64,000 nucleotides of DNA, taken from CAUZIB01 sp963578805 (GTDB lineage Bacteria; Acidobacteriota; Vicinamibacteria; Vicinamibacterales; UBA8438). The first letter of the stretch is position 1. Every line of letters begins with the position of its first letter. Shown piece by piece: positions 25,535 through 34,156 of this stretch. Location of the stretch: assembly GCA_963578805.1 (NCBI GenBank), contig CAUZDY010000014.1:1-64000 (forward strand). The letters are read 5' to 3'. Under the pieces are notes generated by a model, which was not told the origin of the DNA, did not search any database, and worked only from the letters and a program-made list of their open reading frames with translations. Made by a program: the position numbers and the translations under genes.

Positions 25535-28057
25535 ATGAAGCGGGACACGCTGCTCGATTTTTTCGCTGACCGAATCAATTCGGAGGCGGACTTTCTCGTG
25601 TATGACGACGGCTACCGCACCTACACCTACACCTACGACGAAATCAGTCGCGCCGCCAGACGATTCTCAGAACGGCTGGTCACCGCAGGCATCCAGCCAG
25701 ATGACAAAATCATCATCTGGAGTGAGAACCGCCCCGAATGGGTCGTGGCGATGTGGGCTTGCTGGCTCGCGCCCTGCGTGGTCGTTCCCGTTGACTACCG
25801 TGCCTCCCCCGAGTTGCTCGGCCGGGTCGTATCGATTGTCGAGGGACGGGTCGTACTCGTCGGCGGCGAGGTCTCATTACCGATAAGCGATGTCCATTCG
25901 TGGCCCTTGAAAGACCTTCTGACCCCAGAGCGAATCGACAGCGCAACATCGCTTCCGGCGCGTCATTCAAACCGGTCGACCGCGCCCTCCGCACTGGCCG
26001 AGATCATCTTCACGTCAGGTGCCACCGCAGAACCAAAGGGTGTGCAGCTTACCCACCAAAACATCCTCGCTAATATTGTTCCTGTTGAACGTGAGATCGT
26101 GAAATACCGCGCCTACGCACGACCGTTCTTCCCGCTGCGGTTTCTCAACCTGCTCCCACTCAGCCATATGTTCGGCCAGGCGATGGCCACTTTTATACCG
26201 CCAATTCTTCCGGGGATCACGGTGTTCATGCACGGCTACAACCCGTCAGACATCGTCAAACAGATTCGAACCGGACGGATCTCGGTTTTGGTCTGCGTTC
26301 CGAAGATGCTCGAGGTCCTGCGTGACCACCTGCGGTACGTCGTTCCCGATATCTTCGAGTACCCCACAAAGACAGAACACGTCGCGCGCAGATGGTGGCG
26401 TTACCGCTTGGTTCATCGTCTGTTCGGGATGAAATTCTGGGCGTTCGTCGTTGGGGCCGCGCCTCTTGACCCCGAGCTCGAAGCCTTCTGGTCGCGCCTG
26501 GGATTCCTGGTGATTCAAGGATACGGCCTAACCGAGACCGCCCCTATTGTCACGCTCAATCACCCCTTTCGTACTCGTCAAGGAACCGTCGGGACACCAA
26601 TCGGGGGCGTCGAGGTGAAAATCGCACCAGACGGCGAGATCCTGGTCCGGGGAGGAAACGTGACGACCGGCTATTACAACGCTCCGAACGCGACTGCGGC
26701 CGCATTTGAAGACGGATGGTTTCACACTGGTGACATCGGTGTCATCGACACCGCTGGCCGGCTCTCTGTGCGTGGTCGCAAAAAAGAGGTCATCGTCACC
26801 CCGGAGGGACTTAACGTCTTCCCGGAGGATATTGAGCGAGTGTTGCTCAAGATCGACGGCGTTTGCGACGCAGCCGTCGTTGGCGTGACCTCCGACGGAA
26901 AGGAGCGGGTGCATGCCATCCTTGTCCTCAACCCGAGCACGGATGCCGCATGCGTTGTGCGCAACACGAATGCGAGACTGGAAGACCATCAAACGGTGAG
27001 AGGGTACAGCGTTTGGCCAGGAAAGGAACTCCCTCGGACAGAAGGCACGCAGAAGCTGAAGCGAGGCGACCTACGCCGGTGGGTCGAGAGCGGTGGCGCC
27101 TCGTCACCGCGGCGATCCGCGCAGGAAGATCGAAGCACACGAGCGATCGTTCAGCGCCTCGCGGGTGACCGCGAGATAGGCGACAACACCACTCTTGAAG
27201 AGCTCGGTCTCAGCTCACTCGAACGGATCGAGCTCATAATGGCCCTCGAGCAGCAATTCGACCGGTCAATCGACGAACAGTCACTTGGAACCGCGTCGAC
27301 AGTCGCCGACCTTGAAGCTCTCGCAGATTCGCCGACACAACCCACACAACCTACATCTCGGACCGATCAGCCCTCAGAATTCCCCAGCTGGAACCAACGA
27401 TGGCCAGCCAGGGTCGTGCGCGGCGTAACACTCACGGCGTTTCTTCTACCGCTCACTCGGATGTTCGCATGGAGCACAGTGGAGGGACTCGACCACTTGC
27501 CCGCACCGGCGGAACCGGTCGTCTACGCGGCCAATCACCAGAGTCACATGGATGGACCGGTCATTCTAGCCGCGCTGCCGGCGAATCGACGCCGGCGGGT
27601 GGCCACGGCGGCTGCCAAGGAGTTCTTCGCCGCGCATTTCCATCCCGAGCAATTCTCGTGGCGACAGCGGGCAACAAACTCGCTGAACTACTACTTGGGC
27701 AGTCTCCTGTTCAACGTCTTTCCTCTACCACAACGAGAGACTGGTACACGCCGGGCTATTCGATACCTCGGCGACCTCCTGGGTGACGGTAACTCGGTGC
27801 TGATTTTTCCAGAAGGTCGTCGAACAAACACCGGCGAAATCAGCCGTTTTCAGCCAGGCATCGGCATGATCGCCGCCCGGTTGCAGGTGCGAATTATTCC
27901 AGTTCGAATCGATGGGCTCGACCGTGTTCTTCACCAAACATGGCGAATGGCGAGACCTGGGCCGGTGCGAGTTGTATTCGGTGCCCCCCTGAGACTCGAG
28001 GGCGAGGACTACCGGGATCTGGCCGGTCGAGTCGAGGAGGCCGTCCGGTCTCTCTGA
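25535..28057 (+). CDS. Acyl-CoA/ACP synthetase - acyl carrier - acyltransferase fusion
   Basis: An 840-residue three-part enzyme. Part 1 (about 1-520) is an AMP-forming acyl ligase with FTSGATAEPKG (about 156-166), GYGLTETAP (about 328-336), GWFHTGDIG and the hinge GRKKEVIV, plus a C-terminal EGTQKLKR lysine. Part 2 (about 535-605) is a phosphopantetheine carrier with LGLSSLE (Ser near 560). Part 3 (about 650-840) is a PlsC-type acyltransferase with NHQSHMD (about 666) and FPEGRRTNTGEI (about 758). One chain could activate a fatty acid, hold it on its own carrier, and pass it to a lysophospholipid. The order is opposite to E. coli Aas (acyltransferase first) and includes a built-in ACP. Confidence 0.85.
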   Translation: MKRDTLLDFFADRINSEADFLVYDDGYRTYTYTYDEISRAARRFSERLVTAGIQPDDKIIIWSENRPEWVVAMWACWLAPCVVVPVDYRASPELLGRVVSIVEGRVVLVGGEVSLPISDVHSWPLKDLLTPERIDSATSLPARHSNRSTAPSALAEIIFTSGATAEPKGVQLTHQNILANIVPVEREIVKYRAYARPFFPLRFLNLLPLSHMFGQAMATFIPPILPGITVFMHGYNPSDIVKQIRTGRISVLVCVPKMLEVLRDHLRYVVPDIFEYPTKTEHVARRWWRYRLVHRLFGMKFWAFVVGAAPLDPELEAFWSRLGFLVIQGYGLTETAPIVTLNHPFRTRQGTVGTPIGGVEVKIAPDGEILVRGGNVTTGYYNAPNATAAAFEDGWFHTGDIGVIDTAGRLSVRGRKKEVIVTPEGLNVFPEDIERVLLKIDGVCDAAVVGVTSDGKERVHAILVLNPSTDAACVVRNTNARLEDHQTVRGYSVWPGKELPRTEGTQKLKRGDLRRWVESGGASSPRRSAQEDRSTRAIVQRLAGDREIGDNTTLEELGLSSLERIELIMALEQQFDRSIDEQSLGTASTVADLEALADSPTQPTQPTSRTDQPSEFPSWNQRWPARVVRGVTLTAFLLPLTRMFAWSTVEGLDHLPAPAEPVVYAANHQSHMDGPVILAALPANRRRRVATAAAKEFFAAHFHPEQFSWRQRATNSLNYYLGSLLFNVFPLPQRETGTRRAIRYLGDLLGDGNSVLIFPEGRRTNTGEISRFQPGIGMIAARLQVRIIPVRIDGLDRVLHQTWRMARPGPVRVVFGAPLRLEGEDYRDLAGRVEEAVRSL

Positions 28058-28119
28058 CCGGTTGCCATGACGGCACGAAACTAGCGTACTAGCTGCTATA
28101 CTCAGGAACGTGCAGAGCG

Positions 28120-28338
28120 GTGGCGCAAGACGACCTCATCGACGTTCGGGAGACCGTAGTGGCGATGCGCAGCGGTCGACTCTGTCGGGTGCAGTGTGAT
28201 CCCTGTTACGAGGTCTTTGCTCAGCTGAGCGGCAGGATACGGCGCTTTCGTATCAAAGTCGTGCCCAGAGACCGGATTACCGTGGGGGGGACGCCCTACG
28301 ACCCGACTCGGAAAATCTTCACGTTCCGGGCTCGCTAG
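28120..28338 (+). CDS. Divergent translation initiation factor IF-1-like protein
   Basis: A 72-residue OB-fold (S1-type) protein whose length and layout follow IF-1: DDLIDVRETVVAM, RVQCDPCYEVFAQLSGRIRR, and the RITVGGTPYDPTRKIFTFR end, matching IF-1's KxDVIEV.GTV, FRV...GHEVLAHISGKMR and DRVTVELSPYDLTRGRI. Two cysteines replace the usual LENGH segment. It is too divergent to be sure it is the main IF-1; it may be a second copy. The start is GTG 28120; a TATACT hexamer lies at 28097-28102. It follows the fusion acyltransferase by 62 nt. Confidence 0.65.
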   Translation: MAQDDLIDVRETVVAMRSGRLCRVQCDPCYEVFAQLSGRIRRFRIKVVPRDRITVGGTPYDPTRKIFTFRAR

Positions 28339-28370
28339 CGGGTACTGGAGGCAAGAGGGCCCTGCAGGCT

Positions 28371-28739
28371 GTGAGCGACTTTTTCGACGATCTGGTTGTT
28401 TCTTCGAAGATTAGATCTCAGGCTGTCTTTGAATCGGCACCCGCAGGCGCTCCCGAGAGCGGGTCAGAGACCAAAACAGACCTCGAGACCGCTGAACGGC
28501 CAGCATCTCCAGAAGTAAAACAAGAGCCGAAGGCGAACCCCGCTGTGACCAGGTTCCTATCGTGCCGATGGCACGAAGCTCAGGATGCGGGAGCCACCTA
28601 CTGCTCGCATCGTGACGTCCTTCCGTTTGCGGGGAAGAACGGTTTCAATGCCGAAGCCTGGTGCCCAGAGTGCGCGTTCTTTAAGGTCAAACGAATCGCT
28701 AAGAAACGCGCAATCACCGATTACGGCGACTACTACTGA
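28371..28739 (+). CDS. Hypothetical Cys/His-containing small protein
   Basis: A 122-residue protein. The first 55 residues are acidic and low in complexity (Glu, Ser, Thr, Ala, Pro), so probably disordered. The C-terminal half has a compact set of potential metal ligands: LSCRWHEA, TYCSHRDV and WCPECAFFKV (four Cys plus His), then a basic tail. I recognise the pattern from uncharacterised acidobacterial proteins but know no function. Start GTG 28371; it follows the IF-1-like gene by 32 nt. Confidence 0.6.
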   Translation: MSDFFDDLVVSSKIRSQAVFESAPAGAPESGSETKTDLETAERPASPEVKQEPKANPAVTRFLSCRWHEAQDAGATYCSHRDVLPFAGKNGFNAEAWCPECAFFKVKRIAKKRAITDYGDYY

Positions 28740-28773
28740 GATTTAAACTGAACCCGCCGCGGTTGCTCCGGAG

Positions 28774-29961
28774 CTACTCGCTGAACTCCTTCGCAAGATC
28801 AAACCACTCCCCGTCCGGCGCCAGCCGTTGGTAAGAACGCCAGTGCTGTTTGGCTTCGCGTGATCGCCCCATCTTCTCAAGTGTGACCGCTAGATAGAAA
28901 TGGCCGTCCGCGTAGGTCGGATTGAGACCTAGGGAACTGTGGTAGTAGCTCATCGCCTCCTGATACCGACCGAGATCGTGGTGGATATTACCGAGGTTGA
29001 AATGGGCCTCGAAACATTCGGAGTCGAGCATCAGCGCCCGACCGTAGAGCGCCTGTGCTTCGACAAGATCGTCGTTCGCGTAGTGCAGGTTAGCTAAGTT
29101 GACGATCGCGGGGACGAGGTTGGGGTCCAGGAGCAGAGCTTTGCGATAGGCCACGCGCGATCGCTCGCGGTCAGCCTCGCCCCCTTCATCCAGCGCGGAG
29201 CCCTCCAAGAAGAAACGCGCCGCCAGTGCCACCTGCTCGCTATCGGCAGCAGGAATTGCCGTCACAGGCACCGTAATCTTCGTGGCCTTTCTCCGTCTGA
29301 GCGCCACAACCTTGGCCGGACGAGCCTCACTACGAACCGAGCTAAAGTCTAGTGCCAACTGGCCTTCTCTGGCCGCCAGACGCCGCCGCACTGCTCCCTG
29401 AAACGAGCTATCTTGCTCCAGCTCGTCGTGTATCTGTTTGATGACGGCGACATCAGTGAAGCTGTAGTAGGTGTCGATGTCTGTACGAGTCACCGGACGG
29501 ATAAGACCCCATTTCTCTAGATGACGCAACTGGGGCTCTCGAATCAACGGATATCGCTCCCGGATTTGGCGAAGGCCGTGATAGAGGCGCTCTAGAGACT
29601 CACTGGACGGCAGCGCCGCTCGCTGACAAAACTCGGCCTCGCTCAGAATCTGAATGCGGCCAGGAGAGTGAGCGTTGACCGCCTCGGCCTTCTTAAGCTT
29701 GTGGCTTGCGCCGGCAGCAGTCTCTGACGTCGAGCCTGGCGAGTCGACAAGTTTCTGTGTACGCGCCGAGCCCCCGGCACCAATAACGAGCATCGTGGTG
29801 CGTGTCGTGATTTCGTCGTCAGCTACCCCACCCTGCTGCTGGACCACGGCATGTGCTTTGCGCCGCCCGACGGCTGCGAGCTTGCCGGTAAAGACAACCA
29901 CTTGATCAGAGAATGCCGAAACCAGTGACGTTCGATCGCCGTGCACGGATACCTGCGTCAT
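28774..29961 (-). CDS. BRCT - MerR-type HTH - tetratricopeptide repeat fusion protein
   Basis: A 395-residue protein with three parts. An N-terminal BRCT domain (about 17-113) has VVVFTGKLAAVGRRKAHAVV, a GG turn, TTMLVIG and the closing KLKKAEA...IQILSEAEF, as in NAD-dependent DNA ligase BRCTs. A MerR-type winged helix (about 126-200) has YPLIREPQLRHLEKWGLIRP and YYSFTDVAVI. Three TPRs (about 265-390) include PAIVNLANLHYANDDLVEAQALYGRAL and AHFNLGNIHHDLGRYQEA. Each part is recognisable; the combination is not one with a known role. A phosphoprotein- or DNA-end-binding head on a DNA-binding protein with a scaffold suggests a DNA-damage or replication-linked regulator, but this is inference. 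It is a single gene, convergent with its neighbour. Confidence 0.82.
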   Translation of the reverse strand: MTQVSVHGDRTSLVSAFSDQVVVFTGKLAAVGRRKAHAVVQQQGGVADDEITTRTTMLVIGAGGSARTQKLVDSPGSTSETAAGASHKLKKAEAVNAHSPGRIQILSEAEFCQRAALPSSESLERLYHGLRQIRERYPLIREPQLRHLEKWGLIRPVTRTDIDTYYSFTDVAVIKQIHDELEQDSSFQGAVRRRLAAREGQLALDFSSVRSEARPAKVVALRRRKATKITVPVTAIPAADSEQVALAARFFLEGSALDEGGEADRERSRVAYRKALLLDPNLVPAIVNLANLHYANDDLVEAQALYGRALMLDSECFEAHFNLGNIHHDLGRYQEAMSYYHSSLGLNPTYADGHFYLAVTLEKMGRSREAKQHWRSYQRLAPDGEWFDLAKEFSE

Positions 29962-30839
29962 GCTCGTGGATACAACGAGTGAGAGGAGTGCAAACCGTTG
30001 GAAAGATGCTTGAGAATGAATGCGAAGTCAAGTCGGTTAGTACCTGACCTCGCCCCTCGATCCTGCTGCTCACGGCCAGGCGCCATTACCGGACCGGTGA
30101 AGAAACTCACTGTTCCGCCCCTTCGCCTTTGTGCCCTGAATAGGTTGCGTGTTGTCGGAATTGTACTCCCTGAACGTTCGAACTCATGTTAGCCGCCAGT
30201 TTTCCTAGGAAGATACGTCAATGCTCAACGCAGTCACGCTTGGCTTCGTCGCCCAGCCAGCCATACTCTTCGGATCACTGGCATGCTGAGGGGGGCGTCA
30301 TCAGGCCGACCAACGCCGAGATGAATATCAATGGCGACTAGCAGTTGACGTCTTGGAGTTGTGGCCAGTGTGGCATTTGCATGGATTCTATTTAGCCAGC
30401 ACTCGGCAATGGTGGTGGCACAGACTAATCTCGTGAGGGCGCACCCAGTCGACCAGATGCATCGGACATGCGACTAGTTCGCCTCAGGTTTGAGCCGAGT
30501 TCTCGGTCCAATGGGCACAGTCACTCAAACTGGCAGATCTTGATGTCTGAAGAGGGTCGTGGTCGCACACAGATTCGCGGTGAAGAGATCGTGGAACTAG
30601 TGCCAGGCCGGCCAATTCACTCTGGAACGAACGTCGTACATTGACACGGTGTAGGTCCAGACGAGCACATGGTACAAATGACTTTTGTCAGCGGGGAGAC
30701 TAGTTGGGAAGAACCAGTCTCCGACGATGACTACTTGGGGCGATAGCTTCGTCTAGACGTGCCTAGTCAGTAATAACTCTCTCGGCGATGGCACGGCGGA
30801 GTGCATTGACGCTTGTTGAACAACGCCCCTGGGCGGCAG
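29962..30839. other. 878-bp region without a supported gene
   Basis: I find no convincing coding sequence on either strand. Short open frames (for example 29998-30192 on the plus strand and 30543-30644) lack motifs and ribosome sites, and stops are frequent in all frames. One strong hairpin is visible at 30695-30722 (GGAGACT.GTT, six-base loop, inverted copy with one mismatch) without a T-run. The region is probably decayed sequence or carries an unrecognised small RNA. Confidence 0.5.
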
Positions 30840-31850
30840 TTATCTTGCGGCTTCTTCGGCTGCAATTTCTTCAAGCCGTGCGCCACGGAGAATGGTGGCC
30901 ATGCTGTAATTGCCTTCGTGGCACGCGTACTCGTAGACGTCGTCTGGGTTCTTTCTCATGGGAACCTCCATGGTCCATGGGCCTGTCCAGATTTCTGGAT
31001 TTTCAATTGTCACTTCGTAGTTCAGTGTGTCGGCGTCTACACGAGTGAAGCGTTCGATTAGATGCATCGCCGGCCCTGATCCGTTCAGGCTTGTTTCCTG
31101 CCTGAAATTAGTTGTGTCAACCACGAGGGTATTGTTATCCCATCGGCCGCTGGAATCTCCGGCCCACTGTCGGATGGTTCCATGCGAGCGGCCATCCAGT
31201 GGGACGATGCGTGCGTTGTGAACCATCTCGTTCAGAATCACGACGTAGTCAGCCGTTTGAAATAGTTGAATGTTGTTGTTGTAGGCACTGGGCACCATTG
31301 GCGGGCCAGCATTGAACCCCATAATGCACCGGTCGCCCACACCGCGGTCATCTGGTTTGTCCGCCAGAGGGCGTCCACGCTGCTCTTCGCGGCCAATCTC
31401 TCTCGCCGCGTCCATGTATCTCTGGCCGTTAGGCGTCAAGGGAGGAAACCGGCCGTTGGGCGGATCGATGATCAGTGACGTTCGTCTCGTTCCAATGACA
31501 TTTACCCCCCGGTCGTACCAGAACTCATTGTAGGGAACCACTCCACCGTCTCCTTCCGCAGCGTAATTGAGTCCGCCCGCTTCCGAATCGATGAGATCCC
31601 GATTCACGCGACGACTCTCTGCGACTGCGAAGGCTGCCGCCTCCTCCTCTGTCAAGGTCGCTTTGTCAGCCAGTTCCTCCGGACGTTCCATGGGTGTGAT
31701 CGTTCGAAAATCCCAGACCCCTTGGAGATCGGGGTCGCCCCAGGCCGTCAGGGGTTGTGTGCCCTGCGCCAGTGCAGAATATGGCACAACACTGATCGTC
31801 GCGATTACAAGTACCCATGCAGCCAAAAACAACAAGCCTTGACGGAGCAT
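30840..31850 (-). CDS. Secreted hypothetical protein, paralogue of the gene at 3-1067
   Basis: A 336-residue exported protein with a signal peptide (about 1-29). The mature part begins with DPDLQGVWDF and shares with the 3-1067 product the GDRC motif, IRQWAGDSSGRWDNNTLVVDTTNF (as GDS...W..NTLVVDTTNF), TLNYEVTIENPEIW and YACHEGNYSMATIL. A full-length member, it shows what the truncated one lacks. No enzyme or binding motif is recognised. GAGGAGG lies a few bases before ATG. It stands alone; a low-coding region lies downstream. Confidence 0.85.
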   Translation of the reverse strand: MLRQGLLFLAAWVLVIATISVVPYSALAQGTQPLTAWGDPDLQGVWDFRTITPMERPEELADKATLTEEEAAAFAVAESRRVNRDLIDSEAGGLNYAAEGDGGVVPYNEFWYDRGVNVIGTRRTSLIIDPPNGRFPPLTPNGQRYMDAAREIGREEQRGRPLADKPDDRGVGDRCIMGFNAGPPMVPSAYNNNIQLFQTADYVVILNEMVHNARIVPLDGRSHGTIRQWAGDSSGRWDNNTLVVDTTNFRQETSLNGSGPAMHLIERFTRVDADTLNYEVTIENPEIWTGPWTMEVPMRKNPDDVYEYACHEGNYSMATILRGARLEEIAAEEAAR

Positions 31851-32086
31851 TACAACCTCCTCTGTGTCTAATGTGAAACCTTACGATACAAGAAAAGCCC
31901 GGCGGACGGTTACGTTTAGTCGGCGGTAGCGAATTTAAATGCCTAGTAACCCAATCGACCAGTTGTTCATCCTGAAGTTAAAATTCGTCACGCTCAACAT
32001 CGGAGGTGGCACTACCGGTCCGGTTCGTGCCGATGACCGGCGAGACACAGGGGTTAGGTGACAATACTTAACGGTGCGAGCGCCGT

Positions 32087-33166
32087 TCAGGTCGTCGGGA
32101 CCGCAGGCGCGACAGTCTGGTAGCTCGCGATCGAGACCTGCGCAGCGCTACGTTCCGCGATGTGCAAGAACGCCTTCGATGCGGGTGACTCCGGATCGGA
32201 TACGACGAGAGGCGTCCCGATGTCGCTGCCGACCCGAATCGGTTTGTAAATCGGAATCTGACCCAGGAACGAGACCCCAAACTCGTCAGCCATCCGCTCA
32301 CCACCACCTTTCCCAAAAATATCGCTCTCGTGCTGGCACCCCGGGCAAACGTAGTGGCTCATGTTCTCGACGAGCCCCAGAATTGGGATTTCTAATTTCT
32401 TGTACATGGCAATCGCGCGACGACTATCCGCCAGTGACACCGTCTGCGGGGTCGTCACCACGATCGCGCCGGACACCGGCACCGTCTGGCTGAGACTTAG
32501 AGCCACATCTCCGGTCCCTGGCGGCATGTCGATGACGAGATAGTCGAGCTCACCCCAACGTACATCCTGAAAAAACTGCTTTACGACGCCGTGCAACATT
32601 GGACCGCGCCAGATGATCGGCGCATCGGGGCTAGTCAGGAAACCCATCGAGACGACCTGCAGGCCGTATTTATCCGCCGGCACAATTTGCTTGCCGTCAC
32701 TCTCTAATTGTCCCTCGATCCCGAGCATGATCGGAATATTGGGCCCATAGACATCTCCGTCAATCAGCCCGACGCGACCACCGTAGCGGGCAAGTGCCAC
32801 TGCGAGGTTGACGGCGACCGTCGTCTTGCCAACCCCACCCTTTCCAGCGCCGACTGCGATGATGTTCTTAACACCTGGAATCGGTGCTCTGCCAGCTTGC
32901 GGGGTCAGTGCCGAACGCACACTCGCCGTCATCGTCACGTCGACACTCGCGACTCCACTGAGCGCTAAGACCGCCGCTTGAGCCTGATCCCTCATCTCAT
33001 CCTTGACCGGACACGCCGGGGTTGTCAGCTCAATCGCGAACGACACGTGATCGCCATCGATGACAAGGTCCTTGACGAAATCCAGGCTCACGATGTCTCG
33101 ACCTAAATCGGGATCGGTCACCGACTTGAGTGCCTGCAAAACGTTGGTATCTGAAACAGAAGACAT
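32087..33166 (-). CDS. Mrp/NBP35-family iron-sulfur cluster carrier ATPase (ApbC)
   Basis: A 359-residue P-loop ATPase that holds and delivers [4Fe-4S] clusters to target proteins. An N-terminal MIP18/DUF59 domain (about 5-85, with VTDPDLGRDIVSLDFV) precedes the deviant Walker A GKGGVGKTTVAVNLA (about 109-123). The cluster-binding CPGC motif is in MSHYVCPGCQHES, followed by IFGKGGG. It follows the J-protein gene by 9 nt, so the two are probably co-transcribed. With ErpA at 51 kb this gives the window two Fe-S delivery proteins. Confidence 0.93.
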   Translation of the reverse strand: MSSVSDTNVLQALKSVTDPDLGRDIVSLDFVKDLVIDGDHVSFAIELTTPACPVKDEMRDQAQAAVLALSGVASVDVTMTASVRSALTPQAGRAPIPGVKNIIAVGAGKGGVGKTTVAVNLAVALARYGGRVGLIDGDVYGPNIPIMLGIEGQLESDGKQIVPADKYGLQVVSMGFLTSPDAPIIWRGPMLHGVVKQFFQDVRWGELDYLVIDMPPGTGDVALSLSQTVPVSGAIVVTTPQTVSLADSRRAIAMYKKLEIPILGLVENMSHYVCPGCQHESDIFGKGGGERMADEFGVSFLGQIPIYKPIRVGSDIGTPLVVSDPESPASKAFLHIAERSAAQVSIASYQTVAPAVPTT

Positions 33167-33175
33167 GGGTCGGTC

Positions 33176-33823
33176 TTACTGAATGGCGATGTGGAGCTCG
33201 ACGCGAGTCTCGGCCGCAAACGGTGGCGTCACCGAAAACTTGAGACATTCACCGTGGCGAACGCCGGGCGGAATTGAGAAATGGAGTTGGTGGAACAAAC
33301 GGCCGGTCCCCATCCCAGCGCACAGGCCGCAGGACTCCGTCCCGATCTCTCCTCGACCACCACACACAGGACAAGTGGGTCTAACCGAGAGATGAAACGG
33401 TATCCGAACACCCTCGAAAGCCTCAGTCTGGGTCAGCTCGATATGAGCCGTGTGGGTTTCGCCGACCTCGGCCTCGGTGTTGAAGAACGCCGCCCTCATC
33501 CGCGGCACGATGCAGGCAATGGTCGCCATTGACGGAAAATTGTTGGCGACGTCATCATTAACAGTCGGGACGCGGTCACGCACAGCCCATACACCCTCGG
33601 AGGATGAGGGACTCTGCGTCGCAGTACGTAGCGCATCGTACGTCTGTCGGCGCCCCGAATCACTCAGAGTGTCATAGTCGCGCTGAATCTCAGTCAGATC
33701 AGAAGTGGACGCGTCCCGCCGAGACTCCCGGTGGGTACGTCTCGCCATTGACCAATAGGCTTTTCGGATTTCGCCGAGGTCCGCGTATCGCGAAACTCCA
33801 AGAACTCGGTGGTAACTCGACAT
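33176..33823 (-). CDS. DnaJ-like protein with degenerate J-domain lacking HPD
   Basis: A 215-residue protein. The first 65 residues follow a J-domain (YHRVLGVSRYADLGEIRKAYWSMARR and IQRDYDTLSDSGRRQTYDAL), but the essential HPD triplet is replaced: the loop reads RRTHRESRRD. A J-domain without HPD cannot stimulate Hsp70 ATPase in the usual way. The C-terminal part keeps two of the four zinc repeats (CPVCGGRGEIG and CGLCAGMG) and the start of the DnaJ substrate domain with FHLSV and LHFSIPPGVRHGE. It may bind clients or the neighbouring Mrp ATPase without Hsp70. A good promoter lies immediately upstream, and the mRNA would be leaderless. Confidence 0.75.
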   Translation of the reverse strand: MSSYHRVLGVSRYADLGEIRKAYWSMARRTHRESRRDASTSDLTEIQRDYDTLSDSGRRQTYDALRTATQSPSSSEGVWAVRDRVPTVNDDVANNFPSMATIACIVPRMRAAFFNTEAEVGETHTAHIELTQTEAFEGVRIPFHLSVRPTCPVCGGRGEIGTESCGLCAGMGTGRLFHQLHFSIPPGVRHGECLKFSVTPPFAAETRVELHIAIQ

Positions 33824-33831
33824 GGGATTTT

Positions 33832-33860
33832 ACGATAGGGTCGGTTTAGGTTGTTGTCAA
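33832..33860 (-). promoter_or_regulatory. Promoter of the J-protein - mrp operon
   Basis: On the minus strand TTGACA (33855-33860), a 17-bp spacer and TATCGT (33832-33837) form a sigma-70-type promoter. The -10 ends 8 nt before ATG 33823, so the transcript would begin at or within a base or two of the start codon. Confidence 0.65.
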
Positions 33861-33934
33861 GGATAGCAACGGCCCAAACATCTGCGTGACCCAACTCCGC
33901 TTCGTGGGTAAAGAGAAACAGCAGGAACCACCAG

Positions 33935-34156
33935 CTACTGGGCTCCTAGGCTGTGCAGCATTTCGCGTCTGACCTCGGCGTCAGCCTCGCGAAGATCCAG
34001 CTCAGACTCACATTCATCGCACAACACTTCGAGAACAGCCGGCCTGTCCTCTTCCGAAACACCGATATGCTTGCCGTCCACCTGGATGACATGCATCTGC
34101 AGCGTCTTAACTTGAAAGCTCTCCTCGTTACCGCAATTCTGGCAGATGAGCCCCAT
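33935..34156 (-). CDS. Small zinc-ribbon protein
   Basis: A 73-residue protein with two CxxC pairs: CQNC near residue 5 and CDEC near residue 48, the classical zinc ribbon. The rest is acidic, ending in a helical segment (DLREADAEVRREMLHSL). I chose the ATG at 34156 because MGLICQNCG starts the ribbon; further upstream codons show no conservation-like pattern. Function unknown; such ribbons often act in transcription or as adaptors. Confidence 0.65.
   Translation of the reverse strand: MGLICQNCGNEESFQVKTLQMHVIQVDGKHIGVSEEDRPAVLEVLCDECESELDLREADAEVRREMLHSLGAQ

Noticed and set aside
29998..30192. 64-codon plus-strand frame upstream of the BRCT fusion gene
   Set aside because: Arg/Cys-rich with no motif; looks like chance.
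30543..30644. 33-codon frame starting MSEEGRGRTQIRG
   Set aside because: No ribosome site and no recognisable family; it lies in a stop-rich region.
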